Source: Alkalitalea saponilacus
GTDB lineage: Bacteria > Bacteroidota > Bacteroidia > Bacteroidales > Marinilabiliaceae
NCBI RefSeq assembly: GCF_900168165.1
Contig: NZ_FUYV01000001.1
Coordinates: 518,051 to 582,050 of the forward strand
Length of the DNA: 64,000 nucleotides
Reading direction: 5' to 3'
This document shows positions 1 to 8,018 of the stretch, piece by piece (within the stretch, counting starts at the first letter, position 1; each line of letters starts with the position of its first letter). Under the pieces are notes generated by a model. The model made no database searches and was not told where the DNA came from. It saw only the letters and a program-made list of their open reading frames with translations. A program made the position numbers and the translations under genes.

Positions 1-732
1 AAAACAGACCGTCAGATGGAAGTAATCATACCAGTTTCTGCTGGTTTTCAATACCGATTAAACCGAAATTTTGATGTGGGTATGGAAACCTCTATGCGGT
101 TTACCAACTCCGATAATCTGGACAACATCTTAACCGGATCAACCAACGACCGTTATTGGTTTACAGGTGTTACACTCAGCTACAAAATTGGAAGGAAAGA
201 TAAAAGACATATGCGTTGGACTTACCGCGGACATGGCTTTGATCTGTTTGGCCGACCAGTTCGTGATCCCGTCAGTGATGAACTGAGCCGACTGGAGGAG
301 GATATTGCAAGATATGCTGAAAACCGACCTGTAAAACGGGATTCTATTACCATCATGGAGACACTAACCCGGATTTATGAAACTGTTGAGGTTAGAAGTA
401 TATTCTTTGAGGCAGGCGGCGAAATCCAATTTGATGAAGAGGATCTGGTTCTTATGGCAGAAACTGTTGTTCTTTTAAAGCAGAACGAAGGAAGTTTTGT
501 GCAACTTTACGGATATGTTGATCCTTCAGACAGGGGCGACCATAAAGAATTATCGCTTAAAAAGTGCGAAACAATAAAAGAGTTCATGGTGACTCAATTA
601 GGCGCTGATGCTGAAACCATTCAGTTAATCCCTCGCGGAAGCAGTGATAACCTGTCCGAGAGGGGGATTTCTTCTCCTGAAATTCGGAAAATGGCAAACA
701 GAAGGGTTGATATTGTATTCAGAATGAGGTGA
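1..732 (+). CDS. OmpA-family outer-membrane protein, 5' end cut by window
   Basis: The reading frame is already open at base 1, so the ATG at 16 is internal and the true start lies upstream. The first ~60 codons contain alternating hydrophobic/aromatic strands (GFQYRL, WFTGVTLSYKIG), as at the end of a beta-barrel. A charged linker follows. From about residue 120 to the end there is an OmpA-like peptidoglycan-binding domain (IFFEAGGEIQFDEE, then a strand ending NRRVDIVFRMR, with the family's NRRVDI signature). Such proteins anchor the outer membrane to peptidoglycan. Domain assignment is by motif; the nature of the N-terminal part cannot be judged. Confidence 0.8.
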   Translation, partial: KTDRQMEVIIPVSAGFQYRLNRNFDVGMETSMRFTNSDNLDNILTGSTNDRYWFTGVTLSYKIGRKDKRHMRWTYRGHGFDLFGRPVRDPVSDELSRLEEDIARYAENRPVKRDSITIMETLTRIYETVEVRSIFFEAGGEIQFDEEDLVLMAETVVLLKQNEGSFVQLYGYVDPSDRGDHKELSLKKCETIKEFMVTQLGADAETIQLIPRGSSDNLSERGISSPEIRKMANRRVDIVFRMR

Positions 733-760
733 ATAAAGTTTCTTATCGCCATAGTACCAT

Positions 761-794
761 CCCGCCATACGTGAAACGTTTGGCGGGATTTTTT
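761..794 (+). terminator. Rho-independent terminator of the OmpA-like gene
   Basis: Arms CCCGCCA (761-767) and TGGCGGG (781-787) enclose a second ACGT/ACGT stem and are followed by a run of T. It lies 29 bases after the stop codon. Confidence 0.85.
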
Positions 795-1099
795 ATAATT
801 TTTTATAAAGTTCTTTCACGATTATCAATTGCTTTTATAATTTTACCATCCTGTTTAATGAATTCCGAGCGTGTTAACTTTTTTTGGCGTGGTTGTTGAT
901 GCTTTACTAACAGTTGGAAACTTGAAATATCCATGTCAAGGAAACTTTGACACGAAAGGGAATAATTATTCATGGATGTTCAATATATCAATTAAAAACA
1001 AATTATAGACAGATGAGATTAAAAGCAAGCTTGAGCGCTATGTACCGAAATTAATCAACAATAGGTTATATAATACATTAAAGTAAAATTACATAAAGG
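795..1099. other. Intergenic, no gene seen
   Basis: About 305 A+T-rich bases between the terminator and the DUF1573 gene. No convincing ORF, RNA or repeat was found. The promoter of the next gene must lie here, but no clear TAnnTTTG box could be picked. Confidence 0.5.
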
Positions 1100-1501
1100 A
1101 TGAAAAGAATTATTATAATCGCAATTATTGGAGTTGCATTTGCAATTATAGCGAAGGCTTCACAGCCTGAAGGTCCGGAACTTACCTTTGAAGAGTCAGG
1201 ATTGAACTATGGCACAGTTACCACCGAGAACATACCGGGAGGGAAAGTTTCCATTGTGTTTACTAATACTGGAGATGAGCCGTTGGTTTTATCTAATGTG
1301 CGTGCCTGTTGCGGAACCCGTGTTGAAAGATATCCTCGTCAACCCATTGCACCAGGGGTGAAGGATAGCATCAATGTTTCATTTAATCTGGCTCAACGAC
1401 CACAGAGAATTAACCGTGTTGTAACTGTAAATTCCAATTGCCGGAATAATTTCGCCCATACATGGAGAATCACCGGTCAGGTGGTGGCAAGTGAGGAGTA
1501 A
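1100..1501 (+). CDS. DUF1573-like exported protein
   Basis: A 133-residue protein. It begins with a signal peptide (MKRIIIIAIIGVAFAIIAKA). A single Ig-like beta domain of the DUF1573/ASPM-SPD-2-Hydin type follows: YGTV near residue 38, then IVFTNTGDEPLVLSNVRACCG, then IAPGVKDSINVSFN. This is the usual DUF1573 layout (tension strand, N-T-G turn, cysteine-containing strand). Such proteins are common in Bacteroidota envelopes and have no firmly assigned function. It is transcribed toward the convergent rhodanese gene, whose stop lies two bases away. Confidence 0.75.
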   Translation: MKRIIIIAIIGVAFAIIAKASQPEGPELTFEESGLNYGTVTTENIPGGKVSIVFTNTGDEPLVLSNVRACCGTRVERYPRQPIAPGVKDSINVSFNLAQRPQRINRVVTVNSNCRNNFAHTWRITGQVVASEE

Positions 1502-1502
1502 G

Positions 1503-1937
1503 TTATTCTTCTTGTATACACTTTGGGGAAGGACGCTGCAATAATGGCAGGTCATTATTTGACCAGCCACGTATGCCGTCTGATATTAAATACACTTCTC
1601 CCTGATAGAAGGTGGATAGAATTTTAATCATATCTCTACTGCGCCTGTTGGATGTGCAATATACCACAACAACAGGCGTTGTTGCTTCTTCTTGTAAACG
1701 TTTCGCTGCATTGCATAAATCCACATCAATGTTTATGGCTCCGTGTATGTGTTGAACCTGAAACATGCTGTCTGTGCGTCCGTCCAGAATCTTTACTTTT
1801 TCGTGTGTAAGCAACTTCTTATGGTCTTTAAAAAACTCATAGGAGTTAATTTCTGTTACTCTTATATCTTGAGATTGCAGGCCTGCTGATAAAATTAGGA
1901 AGGCTAACAGAAGCATATATGATTTTATCATTACCAT
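1503..1937 (-). CDS. Exported rhodanese-like protein
   Basis: A single rhodanese domain follows an N-terminal hydrophobic signal segment (MLLLAFLILSAGLQS). The core shows LDGRTDSMFQVQHIHGAINID and the active-site loop VVYCTSNRRSR, with the catalytic Cys retained, so sulfur-transfer or persulfide chemistry in the periplasm is plausible. The frame is open nine codons further (to 1964). The ATG at 1937 is preferred because it places a short basic n-region directly before the hydrophobic stretch; 1931 is also possible. Confidence 0.75.
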   Translation of the reverse strand: MVMIKSYMLLLAFLILSAGLQSQDIRVTEINSYEFFKDHKKLLTHEKVKILDGRTDSMFQVQHIHGAINIDVDLCNAAKRLQEEATTPVVVVYCTSNRRSRDMIKILSTFYQGEVYLISDGIRGWSNNDLPLLQRPSPKCIQEE

Positions 1938-2032
1938 GTCGTTTGTTTTTTTACAAAAAAACAAAATTCATTTTTAAACTACAATTCTTTGAACTCTTAC
2001 TTCGGGGTTGATGTTTTATAAAAAACACTTGA

Positions 2033-2401
2033 ATGAAGCAATACAAAGTATTTTTTGATGGTTATTGTGTGTTATGCACCCGGTTTGCAAATATTTTGCT
2101 TAAACGCATTGGGGCTTCTGTTGATCTTATTCCCATGCAATCAAGCAGAGGGAAATATGATCTTGAAGAATTGGGCGTTATGAGTGACCCAGATGAAATT
2201 ATTCTGGTTAATGATAACGAGGTTTATCGTGGAGCAAAAGCTGTTTTGTTTTTAATGAAGGAAGCCGGCGGTTTTTGGAAGATGGGAGCGGGGTTAATAC
2301 AGTTATTACCCGGTTGGATAATAAATCGTGGTTATAGAGTTGTCGCCCGTAACAGGTATGGCTGGTTCGGAAAAAGGGACACTTGTTATATCCCATTGTA
2401 A
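2033..2401 (+). CDS. DCC-family (DUF393) thiol-disulfide oxidoreductase
   Basis: A 122-residue protein with the N-terminal signature FFDGYCVLC (Cys12, Cys15), which defines the DCC/DUF393 family (YuxK-like). The family has a thioredoxin-like fold and a CxxC pair presumed redox-active. The rest matches the family: IPMQSSRGK, then a Y-R-G-A-K-A helix start, and a conserved C-terminal Y.VVARNRYGWFGK. No signal peptide, so probably cytoplasmic. Physiological partner unknown. Confidence 0.85.
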   Translation: MKQYKVFFDGYCVLCTRFANILLKRIGASVDLIPMQSSRGKYDLEELGVMSDPDEIILVNDNEVYRGAKAVLFLMKEAGGFWKMGAGLIQLLPGWIINRGYRVVARNRYGWFGKRDTCYIPL

Positions 2402-2443
2402 TGGCAGGCTCAGGGATAATTGTAGGTCGCTGTTACATTTCCA

Positions 2444-2992
2444 TTAATTGTCGTTATTTAAAGTGCCCGCTTGTTCCTGCTTGTATTTTTTTGATAAGTG
2501 AGCCAAAATACCTGCAAAACTTTTAACTGCACTGTTGGTAGCTTCACTTATTTTCTCTCCTTTGAGTTTTAATAGAAAGGTATTATAAAGCGCGCTCAGC
2601 ATGAGCTCTATATCATTTGATGGTTTAGGTTCAGTTTTTTGTTCCAGCTCTTTTAAAAGTGGGATGATTCCTTCAAACTGAATTTTGTAATTTAAATGTC
2701 GTGGATCGTTCAGTAGTTCGCCATGAAGGGTATTTAGCTCATTAACCGTGTTAATGAGAATTTGCAAATGCCCGGTACTCTCTTTTTTCTCTATCTTCAT
2801 CATCTCTGTGAGATTATCCCACCAATCTTCCACCTCACTAAGCTGCTCCAATGGCAAATCATATTTCTTTATGATGCTCTCACGGATATTGTTCATGTCG
2901 CATTTGTTGGCTCTGATGAGATCTTCAACCTGCCACATATATAAAATATATTCAGCAATATTGTCCCGCTTTTTTTGTCTGGCTGTAAACAT
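2444..2992 (-). CDS. DUF4924 family protein
   Basis: A 182-residue, mostly alpha-helical soluble protein that starts RQKKRDNIAEYILYMWQVEDLIRA after the first few residues, as in the Bacteroidota family DUF4924. No catalytic motif or membrane segment is visible. It is the last gene of the leftward block after the S4 protein (34 bases apart). Function unknown. Confidence 0.7.
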   Translation of the reverse strand: MFTARQKKRDNIAEYILYMWQVEDLIRANKCDMNNIRESIIKKYDLPLEQLSEVEDWWDNLTEMMKIEKKESTGHLQILINTVNELNTLHGELLNDPRHLNYKIQFEGIIPLLKELEQKTEPKPSNDIELMLSALYNTFLLKLKGEKISEATNSAVKSFAGILAHLSKKYKQEQAGTLNNDN

Positions 2993-3025
2993 GGTTTAAA
3001 AACGTTTAAATGTCTATTGATGGGT

Positions 3026-3400
3026 TCAATCGTCTCCTTCGAAAAATGAATCCAAATCACGACGCTCTTTTTTGGTTGGACGACCTGTCCCTTTGTTTCG
3101 GTTCATTTTGTTGGCCAACCGGGTTAGTTCCATCACTTCAAGTTCTTCATGGGAGGTTACCTCTTTGATATATTCGGGTGTAAGTTTGGCGCCCATCCGT
3201 TTTTCTGCCACATCAAGAACTTTATATTTCCTGATAATTGGAGGGTCTTTTATCTCCACTATGTCACCAGGTTTTAATGTTCTGGATGATTTAACAGTGA
3301 CACCGTCCATCATGACCTTCCCTTTCTTGCAAGCCTCGGTGGCAATGCTTCGGGTTTTAAACAGCCTTACAGCCCATAAATATTTGTCGATGCGTACCAT
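3026..3400 (-). CDS. S4-domain RNA-binding protein, Hsp15-like
   Basis: A 124-residue protein whose first ~60 residues form an S4 RNA-binding domain (MVRIDKYLWAVRLFKTRS, then ACKKGKVMMDG), followed by a basic tail (NRNKGTGRPTKKERRD). This is the layout of Hsp15/HslR, which in E. coli binds 50S subunits carrying stalled nascent chains. It starts 13 bases downstream of pth, so the two are probably co-transcribed; pth recycles peptidyl-tRNA, a related job. Confidence 0.8.
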   Translation of the reverse strand: MVRIDKYLWAVRLFKTRSIATEACKKGKVMMDGVTVKSSRTLKPGDIVEIKDPPIIRKYKVLDVAEKRMGAKLTPEYIKEVTSHEELEVMELTRLANKMNRNKGTGRPTKKERRDLDSFFEGDD

Positions 3401-3413
3401 GATGTATTGTTTT

Positions 3414-3977
3414 TTATCTCTTGTTATAAAGATTCATGGTTCTGGTAATGCCCAATGTTCCAAAACTTTTGATTATCTCAATGGCTGAGTCAAAGAATTG
3501 GGGTAATTCTGCTGCTTCGTTCGGTGTCCATTGTCCAAGAACATAATCAACCTGGTGCCCTTTTCTGAAATTGTCCCCTATTCCAAATCTGAGTCTGGCA
3601 TATTGATTATGACCAAAAGTGTCCTGAATATTCCTCAATCCATTGTGACCGGCATCACTGCCTTTGGCTTTTAGTCTGAGTTTGCCAAAAGGCAGGGCTA
3701 AATCATCAACCACTACCAGAAGATTTTCGGGTTTTATGTTCTCTTTTTTCATCCAGTAGTTAACCGCTCTGCCACTTAAATTGACATAGGTGGATGGTTT
3801 CAGCAGGATGTAAATCCGTCCTTTGTGTTTGAACTGAGTCACCATCCCATAGCGTTTGTCGTCAAAATTAACGTCTTCAGCATGTGCAAGCGCGTCTAAA
3901 ATATCAAAACCTATGTTGTGGCGGGTATTTGCATAATCTGATCCGATGTTTCCCAGTCCAACGATTAAATATTTCAT
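3414..3977 (-). CDS. pth: Aminoacyl (peptidyl)-tRNA hydrolase
   Basis: Cleaves the ester bond of peptidyl-tRNA dropped from ribosomes. The family residues are all visible when numbered from the ATG at 3977: Asn10 (VGLGNIG), the catalytic His20 (TRHNIGF), Asn66 (STYVNLSG), Asp91/92 (VVVDDLALP) and Asn112 (GHNGLRN). The frame is open to 4043, giving 22 more residues ([12 protein letters not shown]...) that the family lacks. The ATG at 3977 gives the standard N-terminus [10 protein letters not shown] and is preferred. Confidence 0.92.
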   Translation of the reverse strand: MKYLIVGLGNIGSDYANTRHNIGFDILDALAHAEDVNFDDKRYGMVTQFKHKGRIYILLKPSTYVNLSGRAVNYWMKKENIKPENLLVVVDDLALPFGKLRLKAKGSDAGHNGLRNIQDTFGHNQYARLRFGIGDNFRKGHQVDYVLGQWTPNEAAELPQFFDSAIEIIKSFGTLGITRTMNLYNKR

Positions 3978-4088
3978 TTCAGGAGGTGTGGTTTCTTTTT
4001 CGGTATTTTTGCCAAATATATTGATTAACAACCTTTTTATCATGGTTGAGATGTTTTATTTGTGATAGCAGGGATTCATCTTTAAGCA

Positions 4089-4123
4089 CAAAAACCTCCA
4101 TATTCAGGAATATGGAGGTTTTT
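4089..4123 (-). terminator. Terminator between rplY and pth
   Basis: A perfect 15-bp inverted repeat (AAAACCTCCATATTC, 4091-4105, and its complement, 4108-4122) around two bases. It reads with a T run in both directions. It lies just after the rplY stop, so pth probably has its own promoter or depends on readthrough. Confidence 0.85.
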
Positions 4124-4139
4124 AAAGATCTTAATCTGG

Positions 4140-4715
4140 TTATCCTTTTTGCTGCTGTGCAGCGGCACGTGCAGCTCTGGTAAGTTTAACGGCCACAACA
4201 ACAGAGTTTTTAGCGTTAAGCAGTTCCAGTTCAGGAAATGAAAGCGAACCAACCTGAATTCCTTTTCCAAGACCAAGTTTTGAAATGTTGATTTCCAAGT
4301 CATCTGGCAAGTTTTTCATCAATCCTTTTACGCGAAGCTTACGCTGCTCTAGGGTTAATTTACCACCCGCCTTAACACCTTCTGCCAAACCTTTAAGTTT
4401 AACAGGAACTTCAATGGTAATTGGTTTGTCTTCAAATACCTGAAGGAAGTCGATGTGGATTAGTTCATCACTTACAGGATGGTACTGTAAATCTTTGATG
4501 ATGGCTTCGTAAACTGTTCCTTCAATGTTTAATTTTACAATGTAAACTTTTGGGGTGAAGAGCAATTTTCTGAACTCATTGGCTTCAGCCTGAAAGTGAA
4601 CAACATCTTTCCCTCCGTATAATACTCCGGGAACCTGGCCGCTTTTGCGCAGCTCTTTGGTTGCAGTTTTTCCAAGATTATCTCTCTTTACTGCTTTTAC
4701 TTCAATAGTTTGCAT
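4140..4715 (-). CDS. rplY: 50S ribosomal protein L25 (Ctc form)
   Basis: A 191-residue long-form L25: an N-terminal 5S-rRNA-binding L25 domain (residues 1-90: KAVKRDNLGKTATKELRKSG, GVLYGGK, HIDFLQV) and a C-terminal TL5/Ctc beta domain ending in an Ala/Gln-rich tail (ARAAAQQQKG). It binds 5S rRNA in the large subunit. The order prs - rplY - pth - S4 protein is a translation-linked block. It follows prs with a ~100-base gap containing a promoter-like box. Confidence 0.93.
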   Translation of the reverse strand: MQTIEVKAVKRDNLGKTATKELRKSGQVPGVLYGGKDVVHFQAEANEFRKLLFTPKVYIVKLNIEGTVYEAIIKDLQYHPVSDELIHIDFLQVFEDKPITIEVPVKLKGLAEGVKAGGKLTLEQRKLRVKGLMKNLPDDLEINISKLGLGKGIQVGSLSFPELELLNAKNSVVVAVKLTRAARAAAQQQKG

Positions 4716-4805
4716 GTTTAATAAATTAGTTTGTGCTACTCAAAATTAAGTTCGGATGATGTAAACCTTAATTTCCCATCACACGATATCCCGTTTTTGG
4801 GGTTG

Positions 4806-4813
4806 CAAAGATA
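4806..4813 (-). promoter_or_regulatory. Candidate -7 box upstream of rplY
   Basis: On the minus strand this reads TATCTTTG, an exact match to the Bacteroidota -7 consensus TAnnTTTG, about 90 bases upstream of the rplY ATG. No well-spaced -33 TTTG was found. An identical box precedes prs. Confidence 0.4.
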
Positions 4814-4817
4814 TAAA

Positions 4818-5756
4818 TTAAATTACAAATTGTGTGCTTATTGATTGATAATTATATACTCTGTCGATGGTCTCAGAGAAGAGTTGCGCAACACTCAGGG
4901 TTTTTATTTTGGCTGAACTCTTTTTTAAAGGAATCGAATCGGTAACATAAACCTCGGTTAAAGCGGAATTTTCAATTCTATCATAAGCCGGACCCGACAA
5001 AACAGCGTGAGTGGCGTAAGCGCGAACACTTCTGGCTCCTTCTTCCATCATCATGCCGGCAGCCTTAGTTATGGTACCTGCCGTATCTATCATATCATCC
5101 AGAATGATTACATTTTTGTCCTTTACATCACCAATGATGCGCATCTCGTCTATTACATTGGCCTTTGACCGGTATTTGTGACAAATAACCATGGGGGTTT
5201 CCAGAAATTTTGCGTAAGTATTGGCACGTTTGGTTCCTCCCACATCGGGTGAGGCTATCACCAGATTTTCAAGATTCAATTGGCGGATATGTGGGACGAA
5301 GATACTGGATGCATAAAGATGATCAACTGGAATGTCAAAGAATCCCTGAATTTGATCAGCATGCAAGTCCATGGTTATTATGCGATCCACTCCTGCTGTA
5401 CTTAGCATGTCGGCCACCAGTTTTGCACCAATTGATACCCTTGGCTGATCTTTTCTGTCCTGCCGGGCAAAACCAAAATATGGTATCACTGCAACTATTT
5501 TATAGGCCGAAGCTCTTTTTGCTGCATCAATCATCATTAATAACTCAAAAAAGTTATCTGATGGCGGAAAGGTTGACTGAATCAGGAATACATGGGAACC
5601 ACGAACAGTCTCTTCATAGGCTGTCGCAAATTCGCCATCGCTGAAGTTAACCAGCTTGATGTTACCTAATTCCCTTCCTGCGCAAAGGCTTATTTTTTCG
5701 GCCAAATAGCGGGTCTGAGTTCCTGAGAAAATTTTTATAGGTGCTTTGGGTGGCAT
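4818..5756 (-). CDS. prs: Ribose-phosphate pyrophosphokinase
   Basis: Makes PRPP from ribose-5-phosphate and ATP for nucleotide, His and Trp synthesis. The 312-residue length is normal for class I enzymes. Visible motifs: GRELGNIKLVNFSDGE near the N-terminus, the catalytic flexible-loop region FARQDRKDQPR, the DLHADQIQGFFDIPVDHLYA segment, and the PRPP-binding loop VIILDDMIDTAGT. PRPP also feeds TrpD, encoded later in this window. Confidence 0.95.
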   Translation of the reverse strand: MPPKAPIKIFSGTQTRYLAEKISLCAGRELGNIKLVNFSDGEFATAYEETVRGSHVFLIQSTFPPSDNFFELLMMIDAAKRASAYKIVAVIPYFGFARQDRKDQPRVSIGAKLVADMLSTAGVDRIITMDLHADQIQGFFDIPVDHLYASSIFVPHIRQLNLENLVIASPDVGGTKRANTYAKFLETPMVICHKYRSKANVIDEMRIIGDVKDKNVIILDDMIDTAGTITKAAGMMMEEGARSVRAYATHAVLSGPAYDRIENSALTEVYVTDSIPLKKSSAKIKTLSVAQLFSETIDRVYNYQSISTQFVI

Positions 5757-5802
5757 TTAATTAGCTGTTTATCAGTTATCTATAAGAAGTTGTTTGTGCT
5801 TG

Positions 5803-5810
5803 CAAAGATA
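5803..5810 (-). promoter_or_regulatory. Candidate -7 box upstream of prs
   Basis: TATCTTTG on the minus strand, matching TAnnTTTG, about 47 bases upstream of the prs ATG. Confidence 0.45.
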
Positions 5811-6013
5811 GGAAAAATCATCCAACCAGCACCTCCTTATTTTCAATTAATTATAAAATAGAACTTTAGAATGCTAGAGTTTAAGAGTGTTTGAGTGGGG
5901 TAATGTGTTGATTGCCAAAGATTAAATCTTGGTTTGTTTTTGAAATCTCAAATTAATTTGTGAAATCCAGGTCAGATTTATTGCTTATTTTACAACTCTA
6001 GGTTTCAGCAATG

Positions 6014-6616
6014 CTATTTGTTCCAGGTTGAGTTTATCTGCTCAATAAATTGCAAAATCTCCTCTCTACCTGTCCCCTTTTCTGCTGATGATATGAAATA
6101 TTGTGGCAGTTCTTCCCAGTCATCATTTAAACTTTGCATATATTTTTCAATTAACTGAAGAGAACCCTGTTTTTTAAGTTTGTCCACTTTGGTGAAAATA
6201 AGGCAAAACGGTATTTGAGCCTCGCCCATTTTTCTCATGAATTCCAAATCACTTGTCTGCGGTTCGATCCGTGAGTCAACCAATATAAATAGGCACATGA
6301 GGTTTTCACGTGTTGCCAGATAGTCCATGATCATTTTTCCGAACTTGGCCCTTTGGGTTTTTGCGACTTTGGCGTAACCATATCCTGGCAAATCAACAAG
6401 ATACCATGATTGGTTTATTAGAAAATGATTTATTAACTGGGTTTTGCCGGGAGTAGATGACGTTTTTGCCAGCTTTTTTGAATTGCATAACATGTTAATC
6501 AATGATGATTTTCCCACGTTTGACCTTCCAATGAAAGCATATTCAGGCATTTTGGGGGGCGGACATTTATCTGCCTTTTGATTACTTACTAAAAACCTGG
6601 CTTCTTTGATTAACAT
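6014..6616 (-). CDS. engB: Ribosome-biogenesis GTPase EngB/YsxC (YihA)
   Basis: A 200-residue TRAFAC GTPase needed for 50S subunit assembly in other bacteria. All G motifs are present: G1 GRSNVGKSS, G2 around SSTPGKTQ, G3 DLPGYG, G4 TKVDK, G5 SSAEKG. Length and motif spacing match EngB rather than EngA or Era. Minus-strand TATTTTTG at 6627-6634 could be its -7 box, which would give a very short leader. The 257 bases between its stop and prs hold no recognisable feature. Confidence 0.93.
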   Translation of the reverse strand: MLIKEARFLVSNQKADKCPPPKMPEYAFIGRSNVGKSSLINMLCNSKKLAKTSSTPGKTQLINHFLINQSWYLVDLPGYGYAKVAKTQRAKFGKMIMDYLATRENLMCLFILVDSRIEPQTSDLEFMRKMGEAQIPFCLIFTKVDKLKKQGSLQLIEKYMQSLNDDWEELPQYFISSAEKGTGREEILQFIEQINSTWNK

Positions 6617-6759
6617 TTTTTATTGGCAAAAATAGTAATTGGCAGGCAGAAAGCGATAAATTTTCTTTATTATCTTTGTCAATCATTTAATAATGATGCA
6701 AATTATCAATAGCTGTTAGGTTGATTTCTCTTCATGAGGATAGCATTAGATACCCGGAA

Positions 6760-6792
6760 TTTGTCTTTCCTGTGTCTCTGGTTGTACTTTTG
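6760..6792 (+). promoter_or_regulatory. Candidate promoter for manA
   Basis: TTTG (6760-6763), 21 bases, then TACTTTTG (6785-6792) fits the Bacteroidota TTTG / TAnnTTTG arrangement. It lies ~115 bases before the manA ATG. A second -7 match without a spaced partner (TATCTTTG) is at 6671-6678. Confidence 0.45.
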
Positions 6793-6905
6793 CCTGTTAT
6801 TCTGCATCATGTGCTCATTATCTTAATTGGCTGTATGGGCTTGACCTCAATTCTGACCCCGCGGACTGCTTTGAAATTTCGTAAGTTCTTTTAAAATCTT
6901 TATAA

Positions 6906-7892
6906 ATGGATAAAAAATTATACCCAATAAAATTTACTCCACTCTTAAAAGAAAGGATATGGGGCGGTGAAAAGCTGGAGACTGTTTTAAATAAGCCACT
7001 AAATGGCCGAGCCCGAATTGGAGAAAGTTGGGAAATATCCGGTGTAGAAGGAGATGTCTCTGTTGTTTCGAATGGTTTTTTGGCAGGGAATAGTTTACCG
7101 GAACTTATTGAGGTATATATGGGTGATTTGGTTGGAGATAAAGTATTTCAAAAATTCGGCGAGGAGTTCCCACTGTTGATTAAGTTTATTGATGCCAGAG
7201 AAGCCTTATCCATTCAGGTACATCCCGATGATGAATTGGCCAGAAAACGCCACAACTCATTCGGTAAGACCGAAATGTGGTATGTTATGCAGGCTGATGA
7301 AGGTTCTGAACTTATCAGTGGGTTTTCCAAAAAAATCACACCAGTTCATTATCAGGAAGCGGTTAAGAACAATGCGCTGGAAGATTTGCTTGCAAAACAT
7401 CCTGTTAAATCAGGAGATGTATTTTACATGCCAGCCGGACGGGTTCATGCTATTGGAGCTGGAATCATGATAGCCGAAATTCAACAGACATCTGATGTAA
7501 CTTATCGTATTTATGATTTTAACCGAGTGGACGAAAATGGAAACTCCCGGGAGCTTCATACTGAATTGGCTGTTGATGCAATAGATTATGAAGTTCAGGA
7601 AGATTATAAAACCAATTACAAAGAGAAGCTTAATGGGGCGGTTGAGATGGTTCGGTCACCATATTTCGTCACAGGAAAACTGAAGATAGATGACACTTTT
7701 GGTCGGGATTATTATGCATTGGACTCCTTTGTGATATTGATTTGTATGGAAGGTTATGGAAAAATCTCTTATGGAGAAGGTAATCATGAGAGCTACTCCA
7801 AAGGAGATACCATTCTGATTCCCGCCGAGTTGAGGCAGATTTCCCTTATCCCCTCAGAAACCACTGAATTGCTTGAGGTTTACGTACCCTGA
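6906..7892 (+). CDS. manA: Mannose-6-phosphate isomerase, class I
   Basis: Interconverts mannose-6-phosphate and fructose-6-phosphate; zinc enzyme of the cupin fold. The 328-residue length matches the short bacterial class I form. Visible: the N-terminal PLLKERIWGGEKL, the metal-site segment IQVHPDDELARK, EMWYVM, and PAGRVHAIGAGIMIAEIQQTSD containing the downstream His/Glu metal-site positions and the following Arg. A C-terminal cupin half (GDTILIPAE) closes the protein. It stands alone, divergent from engB. Confidence 0.9.
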   Translation: MDKKLYPIKFTPLLKERIWGGEKLETVLNKPLNGRARIGESWEISGVEGDVSVVSNGFLAGNSLPELIEVYMGDLVGDKVFQKFGEEFPLLIKFIDAREALSIQVHPDDELARKRHNSFGKTEMWYVMQADEGSELISGFSKKITPVHYQEAVKNNALEDLLAKHPVKSGDVFYMPAGRVHAIGAGIMIAEIQQTSDVTYRIYDFNRVDENGNSRELHTELAVDAIDYEVQEDYKTNYKEKLNGAVEMVRSPYFVTGKLKIDDTFGRDYYALDSFVILICMEGYGKISYGEGNHESYSKGDTILIPAELRQISLIPSETTELLEVYVP

Positions 7893-7970
7893 CCTGGTTT
7901 TGTGCTTTTAATTTATAATTAAATTGCGGATATTTTTGATTATATATATGCAAAATAGTGAAGTTTGCTT

Positions 7971-7978
7971 TAATTTTG
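7971..7978 (+). promoter_or_regulatory. Candidate -7 box for lysC-lysA
   Basis: TAATTTTG matches TAnnTTTG and sits 40 bases before the lysC ATG. No correctly spaced -33 element was seen. Confidence 0.4.
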
Positions 7979-8018
7979 CAGCAGGCTTCCATTTAGAACA
8001 CATAAAACAATATATATT

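Noticed and set aside
4082..4303. Leftward 73-codon ORF
   Set aside because: It lies in another frame inside rplY and reads through the perfect terminator hairpin; no family features.
6255..6285. GGTTCGATCC, resembling a tRNA T-loop
   Set aside because: It lies within engB coding sequence and no cloverleaf can be drawn around it. No tRNA or rRNA was found in the window.
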